Source: Fulvia fulva | Taxonomy: Eukaryota > Ascomycota > Dothideomycetes > Mycosphaerellales > Mycosphaerellaceae | Reading direction: 5' to 3' | NCBI RefSeq assembly: GCF_020509005.1 | Contig: NC_063016.1 | Location: 2,604,001-2,668,000, forward strand | Length of the DNA stretch: 64,000 nucleotides | In this document: in pieces, positions 22,432 to 34,261 of the stretch | Position numbering within the stretch: the stretch's first letter is position 1 | How the letters are laid out: the number at the start of each line of letters is the position of its first letter | Position numbers and translations under genes: made by a program | The notes under the pieces: generated by a model | What the model saw: only the letters and a program-made list of their open reading frames with translations | Databases searched by the model: none | What the model was told of the DNA's origin: nothing

Positions 22432-23735
22432 AACAAAGCTATTATAGCTTTGTAGTGCTTAGCCTTATAGTCCTAGTCCTAGCTATAGTTATCGTCGGGA
22501 TCTCTAGTCCTTTTCCTCCGGACGATTGGTTCCGGTAGCTCCGGGGTTTCCTCGATCTTCTTATAGTCCGCGATATTATCTAGTCTACCGGGAAGTTAGA
22601 TATAGGGCGGCCTTAAGACAGTTAGTCCTTTATCCTTAGCCGTAGCGGGTTTAGTCTCTACGTAAGGAGCGGGGATTAGCTAGGTCGGTTCTTCTATAGA
22701 GGACTCGGCTACTTTAGTAGTAGAAAGTTAGGGTATTTTATACCCTATCTCGCTTATATTACTCTCGTCGGGCCTAGGTATTATACTACCCGAGCATCGT
22801 AAGATTGCTATCGGGGTATCCGCTAGTCGCTAAACTAGTAGTAGTCGCGAGACCGCCGGTAGTTAACCGACTAGCCTTCGTTTAGGTGCCTTACTAGGTC
22901 AGTTCGTAAAGGAGATACCTAAATCTAGATCTTCCCCCTTCTCGTTTTCGAACTAATCTACTTAGCTATACTACCTAATAGCTCGTATATCTAGCTCCTA
23001 GAACAACTATTACTTAGTCGATTAACCGTATCTAACGAAAACAGCTTCCTTACCCCGGTTTATTAACTTATCCTATCGTAGCCCTTTTAGATATAATTTC
23101 GGTTCTACGTAAACTACTATTCTATAACCCTATACTCTAAGGTAATCTACCGTCGGTACTTTGCTAGTAAATGCTTCTTCCGGCGAAAGTTAGATACCGT
23201 TAAGTAACGGTCCGTTCGGTAGTAGGTTACGTATAACCGCCTATACCTCTAGCGCTTTAGGCTAGAATTCTACCGGTATCCCGATTCCTCGAGTATTACG
23301 CGGATCGCGTTCTCTAATACCTAGATTAACCTTTCTACTACCCCGTTTTGTATAGAGTTATTAGTATCTATTATATCGTATTAAATACCCGATTCTTCCT
23401 CCTATTCTTTTAGAACTATTAGTAGCTTAGGTATATTATTACTCCGTACTACTCTTACGTAGTATTTAGATACTTTCTCTATAGTTAGCCGCTATTATTA
23501 TAGTACTTCCGGTACGTCGGATTTATTCTTAAGCGGGATTACCTACTTCTTTCTTAAGAAGTTATCTACGATCTCTAGCTAGTATTTAAAACCTAGCCTA
23601 GATGTCGTATTTTCGAAGGGTCCGTAGATATCGATAGATATAAGTATAAGTCTTTCGTTCTTTCGTTCTACGATAGCACCTTTAAACTTCCGTATATTCG
23701 CGATAGAGTATACCTTATAGTTATACTCGTCCGGG
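22432..23735 (-). mobile_element. Copia element D, central polyprotein (part 2 of 3)
   Basis: Minus-strand homologue of copia E from about 9640 to 10870 (RT-proximal linker and integrase), fully RIP-mutated. It lies between gypsy B-minus and gypsy C; CCGGG at 23731-23735 is the left copy of C's target duplication. Confidence 0.85.
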
Positions 23736-23893
23736 TGTTACGGCCCTAGGCCTAGTAAATAGTCAGCTAGTATATAGGTCACGTGACCGCGCGTTACTAG
23801 CGCGCCTCGGCTATATATAACCTCGGCGTACCTCGCGCTCCTCTTTCCTACGTACCTAGCTACTTTATATTAATACGATTATAAACCGTCTTA
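23736..23893 (+). repeat. 5' LTR of element C (158 bp)
   Basis: TGTTACGGCCCTAGG to AACCGTCTTA. Partner at 31235. Contains a CACGTGAC site near 23779. Confidence 0.93.
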
Positions 23894-24128
23894 CTTAGCT
23901 AGGTCTCTATATCCGTAAAAGAGCTACGATAGGATCTATAAGAGCGTAGATTATTAATAACCGCGATAAGAAATCGCGGCGTACGATAGAAGAGTACGAC
24001 GTAATATAAGAGACTACCTTAGGCTAAGTAGTACCTAATATAGTACGACTCTAAGGATAGCGAGGCTCGCTACTAGCTATACGCCTAGTAGTACGGCGCG
24101 AGTCTATATTTAATATATAGACTTAAGG

Positions 24129-24312
24129 TATTACGGGTAGCCTACGACCCCCTACTATAGCTACGTCGGCCCGGCTAAACCGTAGACCTTCCGTATCGGG
24201 TTAGCGCGGCTTAGCTTTACTTTATAACTTTGCCGCGTCTCGCGCTCCTCTTTCGTAGCTTCGTAGAACAATAACTATCTCGTTCGGACCCTATAATACG
24301 CGCGCACTTATA
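24129..24312 (+). repeat. Solo LTR of family B inside element C (184 bp)
   Basis: Same length and sequence class as the other three B LTRs, flanked by TAAGG at 24124-24128 and 24313-24317. With no internal sequence it is a solo LTR left by LTR-LTR recombination after insertion into C, upstream of or early in its gag. Confidence 0.93.
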
Positions 24313-24329
24313 TAAGGAAAAACTTAAGA

Positions 24330-26400
24330 ATAGTAGTAGGCTACCGACGACGCTATCTAGTAGAGACTCGAGAACTTATAGCGCCTAGTTACCTACCTAC
24401 CTACTAAGTTTAACTTATACGACCTCCTTACTAACGACGAGATTTAAGAAGTTAACGGTATAGCTATAGCGGTAGTCGACTACGATAACGACGGCGCGAC
24501 CGAGGAAGGCGAAGGAGAAGAAATATAACAAGTCGCGAAAACCCTCCGTATCCTAGTTAATAACTTCCTCTAACTCGACGCTAACTAGCTCGTTAGGCTA
24601 ATATAAGATCCCGAGATAGTAGCGGCTATTTACTTTATCCTACGCCGCGCCGAGTAAGAGTATAGAAATGTAATATAGATAGCTACTATCCTTTACGAAT
24701 AAATAGGTAAGGCAGGGTAGGAACTCGGAAAATAGAAGAGCTACGAATAGTAGATACGTAACGAGTATAACGTATTAGTTAAGGACCGCGATATATATAA
24801 GACTAAGAAGGAGGAAGCTACTAAGTACCGTAATATATATTAGAAGGACTTAGGTATAGTACGAGTAGAGATAAATTAGGCTAAGTAGTAGCTTATTACG
24901 GTCTAGTAGGAACTCGATAACCTAAAGGCTTAACCTAAACCCTCCTCTAGCGCCGTACTCGTAGTACAAAACAAGTCTCTAAAGAAGTAAGCTAAGGAAG
25001 CCCTATAATAGCTTAACGATAACGACTCTAAGATTAGGGCACTTGAATTAGACCTCGACATATATAAGATAGAGGCTTAAACCTACTAGAACGATATCTA
25101 GGAGCTAAATCAATCCTAGTAAAACTAGGTCGACGAGCTTAAGAAGTAACTCGAGGATCGTAGTAGGTCTAGGGTACGCTCGTCGCTATCTCGCGTAATG
25201 TTATAACGCCGCGTACTATAGAACGGTCGTGACTCTTTAAGAGGTAAGGATAATAACGTGGAAGGTAGACGAGTAACTAAGAAGGGTAAGAAACACTCTC
25301 GTAAGATAGATAATAACGACTCGGACCCGTTATCCGAAGGTTTAGAGTTAGAGGAAGACTCGGAGTCGGATAGCGATGCCCGTACTTATCGCCGCTCTTC
25401 TAAGAAGAAGAAGTAGGTATACGACTTCGAGTCTCTAGTTAAGTACTATACCGAACTTAGCCAGCCCTTTAAGACTTAGCGCGGTATTAATAAGCCCGAG
25501 AAGTTTATCGGTACTATCGATAGTAAGCTATTAGGACCCTCCCTTAAGAAGTTCCTCTTAGAGTTAGAGACTATCGTCGACTATACGGTCTTCCGTAATA
25601 AGAAGGTAGTATTAAAGTTCGTCTATAACCTCCTTACTTCTCCTAGCGACGCGTAGGAGTTAGTCGGACCTAAGATTCCTACTATCTCTAGCGTCCTTAC
25701 GAGTAATAAGAAGTTATATAAGGGTATTAACGACCTAATTTAAGAGCTCGCTAATCGCTATAGTGACCGTAACCCTATCGGCCGAGCCCGTAAGCGTATA
25801 TACTCTCTAAAGATAGACGGTAAGGACACCTTCTAGTCCTTCTACCCGAAGTAGCGCTAGAACGTAAACATCCTAGGCCTAAAGGGTAAAGACGCGATAG
25901 ACTACCTATAACGTAAGCTAACAGTCCGCTACCTTAATAAGTATCTAACGTATCGGCTAACCTCTCTTAGCGATATAATCGATAACCTTTATTAAGCCGA
26001 TAAAGACTTCAAGATCTTAGACAGCCTCTACCCCCGTAATAAGAAGCCTAAGAATAATAAGAAGGACGGTAAGGACAAGGACGATAAGCTAGTAGGCGTA
26101 GCTCCCGGTAAGCTACCTCGTAAGGCCTAGTCGACCCGTCCTAAGCCCTTTAAGAGTAGTCTTGGTAAGACCTTAGACGAAGCCGAGAATACTCGCTATA
26201 TACGCGAGAGCCTCTATAAGAAGTCCTATAAGCCCGGTTACCGCTTATAGTAGCGTACCTACGAGCTCTTCGAGTACGAAATGCCGGTACGTCTAGGTAC
26301 TAACGCTAGCGGTACTAACGTCGTCGAATTACCGGCGGGAAATACGTAGTCTACTACTTAAGCGTAGAAGTAAGTAGACATAAATAAGAACAGTTATACG
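24330..26400 (+). pseudogene. gag of element C, destroyed by RIP
   Basis: Long Lys/Glu/Asp-rich remnant in one plus frame, followed by a capsid-like region near 25480-25980 and a basic Lys/Asp tract near 26040-26110. Broken by frequent TAG/TAA. No intact domain. Confidence 0.65.
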
Positions 26401-26519
26401 AAGAATTAAGAGAAGCACTACTAGTAGAGCCTCTACTAGAAGGACTTAAGCTATTATTATATATTCTTAGGATAGTAGAAATAGAATATAACCTAGTTAT
26501 TAGCTTATACCTAGTAATA

Positions 26520-29500
26520 CCGGGCGTAGCTAATAGGCAATATGTATTGACTTTCCTTAATAACGGTACTAACTTAGATTATATTAACTCTTCTTATACG
26601 CGTAAACATAACCTACCCTTAACTAAGCTTAATAACCTATTAGTACTCGGATTAGCTAATAGGTCTATAGCTACGGAAATGATCGAACACCGTATAACTA
26701 TAGAATTCACGCTTAGTAATAGCTATAGAGAAACGAGAACGTTCTAGGTTACTTATCTAGAATACGATATAGTACTAGGTAGACCTTAGTACGATAAACA
26801 TTAGCTAGGCATCCACTTTACCTCTAGTATAATGACCCTCGACTCGGAGTACTATAGGGAACATTGCCTATAGAGCGGTAAGCTAGTCTAGGTATAGAGT
26901 ATTAACGATAAGTAGGAGCCTATAATTACTAAGCAAAGCTTCGAAGTAGCTCTAAAGACCCGATTACTATATTAAGCTACCTTTAAAGAAGACGATAAAG
27001 GAGATCTAGTCTAGACTATAACTTCCGACGTAATTATAAAGCAACGACCTAAGCCCGAGATATCGACCGAGACGCCGCCCGTACCGATACTACCGGACAT
27101 CGATATCTAGGAAGTTAGCGAAGCGGCTATCGATAGGATAGCTAGGTAAAAGGGAGCTAAAGTATATATAATATTCATTTTCGATAAGAACGAACAATAG
27201 TAACGAGGGGATCTCCGCGTAACGGACCCTTTAATAGCTTATACTATAAGTACTCGGAATATACGTAAGGTAGTAGTATATAGGCCCGATACTAGCTATA
27301 GGATACTATCCGATAACAAGACTATCGAACGACTAGATACTCGAGTAGCGGCGTTCGTACTAGTAGCGTAGCGTACTAGCCCGATACTATCCGCTTATAA
27401 GATGTACGTATAGTCTAATATTAATAAGTTTATAAAGAAAAAGGAGGAGACAATCGATCCGAAGGATCACCTCCTACCTATCTATTACGAGTTCGTATAC
27501 GTCTTTTCTAAGCAAGATACGAAGGAGCTCCTACCGTATAGGCTAGGTATCGACTATAAGTTCAAACTAAAGCCTAGCGCGACTCCGCCCTTTAGCCGAC
27601 CTTACCGTATATTAAACTAAGAGGACGAGGTAATAGCTTATTAGGTCTAAGAATAATTAGCCTAGAAGGGTATCCGTAGATACGAAGGAAGGGTAGACGT
27701 ATCTTTACCTATACTTATCGTTAAGAAACCTAGCGGAGGACTTAGAGTTTATATCGACTATAGATAGGTAAACGAACGTACGATAAAATCTAGGTATCCT
27801 ATACCCCTAATATAGGACATACTTAACCGTATTATAGGGAAGAAGTACTTTACTAAGCTAGATATTATCGCCGCCTTTAACCGTATACGTATAGCGGAAG
27901 GGTCGGAATGGCTTACGGCGTTTACGATACGGTATAGCCAGTTCGAGTACTTCGTAATACCGTTTAGACTATATAATATACCCGGGACATTTCAATCGTA
28001 TATTAACGATACCCTAAGAGAGTTCCTCGACGACTTTACGTCCGCGTACCTCGACGACATCCTAATCTTTAGCAATACGCTCGAAGAACATATTGAGTAT
28101 ATAAAGAAGATGCTCCGTAAGTACGGTAAGGTAGGCCTTTAGCTCGATATCTCTAAACACGAGTTCTATACTTAGTCTACTAAGTACCTCGGATTAATTA
28201 TCGGTAAGGATAGCGTATTAATAGACCTAGCTAAGGTATAAGCGATACGTAAATAGGGGACTCCTACTAACGTAAAGGATATCCTTACGTTTAATAGATT
28301 CTTAGGCTTCTATCGACGCTTTATTAAGGACTATAGCAAGATAGTTCTACCTATAGTAAAGCTAACTAAGAAGGACAACCCCTAGTACTAGACAAACGAA
28401 TATTAGAATGCGTTCGAAGGACTAAAGTAAGTATTTACCGACGCTAAGGGAACAGTACTAGCGATATTTATTCCCGGGAGACGTACCGTCTTAGAGACTA
28501 ACGTAAGCGACTTTATAACCGTAGTAGTCCTATCGTAATATAACGAGGACAATATCCTCTACCCTATCGTATACCTATCGAAAAAGATGAGCCCGTAGGA
28601 GTATAACTACGATATCTACGATAAGGAGTTACTCGTAATCGTTAAGGCGTTTAAGGAATAGAAGCTAGAGCTAATAGCCGGCGATATCGATAAACTAGAC
28701 TTCGAGAACTTTACCGACCTAAGCGGCCACCCTATACTCGTCTATAGCGACCACAAGAACTTAGAATACTTTATAATATCTAAGTAGCTAAATAGACGCT
28801 AAGCTAGGTAGGACGAGTCCTTGTTATAGTTCTTCTTTAAGATCGTATACCGACTAGGAGTATAAGGAGCGAAGCTAGATAGCCTTACTCGACGTTCCTA
28901 AGACGCTATCTTATATAACAAGTCAGATCCGCGTTATGCTTAATAGGATAGGGTGCTACTAAAACTAGAACACTTCCTATCGGTTAGCGTAAGCTAGATC
29001 CTAAGACTATCCGTATCCGAAGTAGAAGGAGTAGTTATAGACGAAGCCCTAGTAGTAGACATTAGTAAGCTATACAAACAAGATGACGTAGTCGAAGCTA
29101 CTACCTAACTCGCGGTAGGAGAACTAGTAAAACTACTCCGAAAGAACAAGATAGACGATAAGTACGTAATACTAGTCGACGGTATAATATATATTAAGAA
29201 CCGATATAGCGGGTATAGCCTCTTCGTTCTACCTATAGAGGATAAGGAGAACACTATCTATATACGTATAATCAAAGCCTTTTATAATGTACCGGTAGCC
29301 GGACACCTAGGTAAGACTACTACGAGTAGGCTCGTATTATAATATTATATATAGCTAAGGATGACCCGTTTTATTAGATCTTTTGTACGCGCCTACCGGA
29401 TATATTATAATAGCCGTAGTATTAACGAACTATAGTACGGACTTTTGGCCCTACTACCTATCCCCTTCGATACTTAGGATAATGTCGCTATAGACTTCGT

Positions 29501-31200
29501 TATCGACTTGCCTAGAGCAAAGTGTACGGCCGACGGTCAATAGTACGAGAATGCGCTTACGGTAACTAATAGACTAGGTAAGGAGCGCTACTATATTCTA
29601 GTTCTCGAAATAATAGCTAAATATATCGCCTAAGTCTATATTAAGCACATCTTCTTACGCTACGGATTACTAAAGACGATTATATCGGACCGCGGACCTT
29701 AATAGATTCTAGCCTTTTAGGGACGACTTTATAAACTACTATAGATTAGGCGTAAGATCTCTACCGGGTATTATCCTAAGACCGATAGATAGAGCGAGAA
29801 TACGAATAAGATAATAGAGCAATATCTACGCGTATTTATTAGCTATATATAAGATGACTAGCCGGACTAGTTACCGCTCGTAGAATTTATAGCTAATGAC
29901 TATGTCTCTAAAACGACTAGTATAAGCCCCTTTATAGCTAATATTAATAAGAATCCGAGATACGCGGATATAGAGCTCAACCTGCCTATATAGCTACTCC
30001 TATATAAACAACGCCTAGACGCGGAATTAGTAAATACCTTCGTATAGCGTATAACAGAGCTTCGCTATAAACTAAGAGACTCGATAGAGATAGTATAAGC
30101 GTCGTAAGCCGAGTACGTAAATAAACACCGTACGATCGTACTACGATACGAAGCAGGTAATATAGTACACCTTAGTACTCGTAACTAGCGTACTAAGCGC
30201 CCGTTAAAGAAACTTAACTACCGCTATACCGGACCTTATACGATTACTAAAGTACTACTATACGATACGTATCGCCTAGATTTACCGCGATCGCTAAGCA
30301 ACTTATATAACGGCTTCTACGCTAACCTACTAATACCGGTATACAAACCGATACTAGGCTAAGTGTAACTACCACTAGTACTTATAGAGGTAGAAGACGA
30401 CAATAGCGATATAAGTACGTATTAGTTACTAGATACGATACTAGATATAAAGAGCACACTACCGCCGGGACTAGCGCTACGTAGTAGAAGGAAGGAGAGA
30501 CGATACGAGTATCTACTATAATAGGTTAGTTATAGTAAGCCTACTTAGGAGCCCGCTAAGGAGTTAATAGATACTACCGCCGCCTCTATCGCGGACTTCT
30601 ACTATAACTATCCTACGAAGGACAGGCTAGCCGGCTTTATACTACTACTAGGGTGGATTCCGAACGAGGATATACCCGAAGACAGCATAATAAGCGATAC
30701 TATAAACGCTTCGTTAATAGCTATATCTAACCCTAGTAACTATAGGAGGGCTACGTATACTAATCACGTAGGTGCCTATAGCTCTACTACCGGTTAAGAG
30801 CTACGAGCCTAAGACTAGTATAAGTAAAGACCCGTAGGCGGCTACTTTAAGAAAGATGACCGATAGTACGTAAGTATAAGATAAGCGTTAACGCGAATAG
30901 TAATCTTCCCTTAACTTAGTAACTATAGCTATACCGCTAATATTAGTTAGTAATAGGTACTATAGCTCTTCCTTAATATAAGTAATAGAAGCTATAACGA
31001 ACTCTTTCGCGGGGTTCGTAAATCGCTACGGTAAGTACGAAATTACGACTTATATAGGCTAGGTTAGCTACCCTAGAGGATACGATAATACCGACCGAGG
31101 TAGTAACGACGACATAATAGTAGATAGAATATATAATAGAAGTAATAGAAATAACGATATAGAGGATAACACTACTTTCGTAGTAGCGATAATACAAGCT
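26520..31200 (+). pseudogene. pol of element C, destroyed by RIP
   Basis: The protease region 26547-26747 happens to lack stops; the expected DSG-type catalytic triplet reads Asn-Asn-Gly. The RT carries [19 protein letters not shown] and an intact YLDDILIFSNTLEEHIEY near 28050-28090. RNase H and integrase motifs follow. The tail near 30480-30640 reads RRYEYLL, two stops, then VSYSKPT-stop-EPAKEL, a chromodomain-like W-x-x-Y...T-W-E-P pattern with Trp converted to TAG. Confidence 0.88.
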
Positions 31201-31234
31201 TAAGGGACTAAGCGCGATTTTAAAGGGGGGGTAG

Positions 31235-31392
31235 TGTCACGGTCCTAGGCCTAGTAAATAGTCAGCTGGCATATATATCACGTGACCGCGCGTCACTAGC
31301 GCGCCTCGGCTATATATAACCTCGGCGCACCTCGCGCTCCTCTTTCCTACGTACCTAGCTACTTTGTATTAATACGATTATAAACCGTCTTA
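31235..31392 (+). repeat. 3' LTR of element C (158 bp)
   Basis: TGTCACGGTCCTAGG to AACCGTCTTA, same length as the 5' LTR. Preceded by AAAGGGGGGG and the short spacer TAG. Followed by the CCGGG duplication. Confidence 0.93.
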
Positions 31393-33088
31393 CCGGGATA
31401 GGAATCGGGTCCTTCTTATTACTTACCCTATAGACGTTCCGGAGTAATCCTTTACCTAGGTATACGAATCTTCTATACTAAAGCTCCTACTAATCCTCGG
31501 TAGTTACCGCGGCTAGAGCTTCCTCGTATAGTACCTCCGGTAGTCTATTATCTACCTAGTTTAGGGAGTCGGATATCGAAGATACTACCGGTACCTCCCC
31601 TCGTAGTACTGTTCGTACGATAGGCTTTCCGCTCTTATACTTAAGTATAAAATTTAGAGGTTCTATATCGAATTGCTTACTAAACTGCCTCTATAAAACT
31701 AGATTAACTCCGAGATTAGGAACGAACAAGACTTTCTCTAGCGTAATTTGTTTCCCCGTTAGGCCTCCTATAATTACTATTCCTTTATAGAATATATCTA
31801 GGTACCCCCTACCGACTTTAATTACTTTCCTTCTCGCTAGTTTCCTAAGCGATCTGAATAGAGACTTATTGTCAGTTGTATATAAGGAGGTATAGGAGTC
31901 TAGTAACTATTCGGAGGCGGGAAACTTACCTTTTACTTCGGTAGTAGAATAGGCGACTTCGTCATCGTATATTTCCTCGGTATCGCTTTCTCGTAAGGTA
32001 TAGGCTCGTACCGCCTTTACCTTTATCTTATTATCGGATTAGCTTCTCCTATCCTTCTACTGTTTCCTAGACTTCTTAAGGGCGTTTTAGGCTTTCTCTA
32101 GATCCCGGACTAGCGCTTCGTAGGACTTCTTCTCCGGTTACTTCTAGGTATTCTTCTTTTTAATAAAAACTCCTTTACGGAATCTAGTTCCGGGCATAAT
32201 ATAACTAGGTAGTCACTACCGTAGATAAAGTAGCCGCTCTTTACCCCTTGCCTCTAGGAGTATAGAGCGGTCTCGCCCTTACTCTCTTAGATCCGTAATT
32301 CGTAGGATTTAAGTAAGGTTATAGCGGATTCCTAGCCTAGGTTTAGCTAGGCTAGGATAGTGTCCCTAGTACTAGCGTAGACGTCCGGGAGGCTACTTAG
32401 TAGATACTTAAACCTCCGGATAGGGTCCTTATAGTAGGTCTCTTTACTATCCGTTTCGGTAATCTATATAGATAGGTTACCTAGATATGTCTACCCTTAT
32501 CTAATTATCTAATCGTCTAGTAGCTTAAACGGTACTAGCTATTTTATAAGCGCTACTACGTATACCTTATAGACCTTACTATACTTCTTCTATAGAAGTT
32601 TCTAGATCTCTTTCGTATCTCGTATATCTAAGATTTCTAAGTTATCCTCCTCGGATAAATATACTAAGATAGTATATCTAGCTATACCGTTCGCCTTCGA
32701 AGTAATCTTAGGCGTAACGGATTCTAGGAGATTAGCTAACGAGTCGTCGATGACATAGAATACCTCCCGGCTTTCGAGATAGTCTCGTAGTATAACGAAC
32801 TAGCGCTTCTAGTTCTTACGAGTAAGGGTAGGGCCGACCTTCCGGGGGTCCTCGTAACTCGTTAAGTCTTCTATAACGAAGGTAGCCTTAGATATATAGC
32901 AAGCTCTACTTAACTACGGTAGTTAGATAAAGCTTAGACTCCCCGAGTCTATTAGTAGCGTTCCGTATAGTAGACTCCCCGAGTCTATTAGTACGTTACT
33001 ATACGGATTCCGAGTATAGGGTATAATACCCTACGTCGTACTTCCTTAGTATATCGATGTCCTATTAAGCAAACTCGGGCTTATAACC
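31393..33088 (-). mobile_element. Copia element D, integrase N-terminus, protease and gag (part 3 of 3)
   Basis: Minus-strand homologue of copia E from about 10870 to 12990, fully RIP-mutated. The protease motif near 31885-31920 reads LLDSYTSLYTTD against LLDSCASSHMTD in E. The zinc knuckle at 32194-32232 reads Y-x2-Y-x3-Y-x4-C, the same 13-residue spacing as E with Cys/His turned to Tyr. The primer site ACTCGGGCTTATAACC (33073-33088) is the RIP form of the initiator-tRNA-Met-type site in E. The 5' LTR starts at 33089. Confidence 0.85.
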
Positions 33089-33496
33089 TATTAAGTAGGT
33101 ATATTATATATATATACGGAAGTTAGAACACGTAATATAGAGGGAGGAAGGACTAATATAGTATACGAAGGTATATAGTAGAATAGTATTTAGTACTAAA
33201 GGTGTCTCTACTATCGGTATAGAGACTACGTCTCTTATACCTATATAGAGGGATCTTACTCTAGTCCTAGTTCTGTTTCACTACGCCTTATCGGTTTTAC
33301 CTATGTCTTATCCTACGACGGTAGTTCCTCCGATAGTCTCGTACTAACTAGCTAAGCGACTTTAGGTCCTCTAAGTCGCTCCTACTATTCGTATAGTATC
33401 TCGGTAGTATTGCTGTACTATTATCTCGACTAGCTTAGTATATACTAAGTTAGTCTTAGTACCGTATAATATACCTACTAACCTATATTCGTAATA
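33089..33496 (-). repeat. Start of the 5' LTR of copia D; outer edge unknown
   Basis: TATTAAGTAGGTA directly follows the primer site and corresponds to TGTTAAACAGGTA of the E LTR, so this is the LTR edge. Beyond about 15 bp it no longer resembles the E LTR, so D is a distinct copia family. The right LTR boundary and target duplication could not be found. Confidence 0.5.
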
Positions 33497-33690
33497 GAGG
33501 ATATATTAACGAGTCGAGTACCCCTTTAGACCCTGAAATTTACGCGTCGAATCTTATTAATCTTTAACGGTTAATTACGTAGTAGGGGTATAAAGAGGTA
33601 CTACTAAGATATATATAGTTAGGAGGCGACCTTAGTAGAAAGGTAGGATTTACGAAGAATCTCTCTATAAGGCGAAAATACGGGAATCTA
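33497..33690. repeat. RIP-mutated repeat, left copy
   Basis: From ATTAACGAG to CTCTCTATAAGG this segment matches 46404-46577 in direct orientation (shared CCCTTTAGACC, TTTACGCGTCGAATCT and GGAGGCGACCTTAGTAG blocks). No coding motif seen; element class unknown. Confidence 0.7.
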
Positions 33691-34027
33691 AGAATATTAG
33701 ATTTATTATCTTTTAGGATTACTATATATATTTTACGGCCCGCGGACTAGTAAGTATATATACCTACGCGTAAGCTATCCTAAGGTTACTAGGCGCGCCC
33801 TTACTTACTAGGGTAGTTAGTCGTCTATACTACTCCTACTAGGCGGTACTATTCTAGCTAGCCCTTCTCTAGTATCTAGTTCGTAGTACGCCGTAGGTCC
33901 TTAACGTTATTAAGAAGTGTCCTAATCGTCCGATTCCTCGCCTTTACTATCTACTCCCCCCTTCCTAGCGACTACCTCGGATAGATAAGGAGTACGTACT
34001 ATATATTCTAGGAGTAATAGCCGTAGG
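33691..34027. other. RIP-mutated DNA of unknown origin
   Basis: Strong TpA enrichment and loss of CpA/TpG show it was once repetitive, but no domain, LTR or inverted repeat could be recognised. Confidence 0.6.
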
Positions 34028-34261
34028 TATTAAGAATATATAGGCCGTAGGTCAAGTATATAGGTATAGGTATGTTATATAACTAGATCACGTGACTAGG
34101 GTTTACTAGCCTATAGGCTAGTAAACATCCGGACACCTAGTATCTATCTATACTAATACTAGCGATACTATATATAGATATACGCTATCCTATTAGGTCC
34201 TTCTTCGTCTTTTATATAATCCGCCGTCTTCTACTACTACGTAACTCGTACCTATTTAATA
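34028..34261 (+). repeat. Solo LTR of the copia E family (234 bp)
   Basis: Exactly 234 bp, TATTAAGAATATA to ACCTATTTAATA. It is the reverse complement of the E LTRs with additional CpA/TpG to TpA changes, flanked by GTAGG at 34023-34027 and 34262-34266. No internal element sequence adjoins it, so it is a solo LTR. Element sense is plus, opposite to E. Much more mutated than E, so it records an older insertion of the same family. Confidence 0.93.

Larger units (their letters stand above)
23736..31392 (+). mobile_element. Complete gypsy element C with chromodomain-like tail
   Basis: 7657 bp, with two 158-bp LTRs (23736-23893 and 31235-31392) and target duplication CCGGG on both sides (23731-23735, 31393-31397). 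Plus-strand order: gag (about 24330-26400), protease (about 26540-26900), RT (27530-28200), RNase H (about 28480-28900), integrase (about 29440-29960), chromodomain-like tail (about 30480-30640), polypurine tract (31222-31231). All frames are closed by RIP. It contains a solo B LTR at 24129-24312. Confidence 0.93.

Noticed and set aside
26547..26747. 66-codon frame as a small independent gene
   Set aside because: It is the protease region of gypsy C that happens to lack RIP stops; its neighbours in the same frame are pol.
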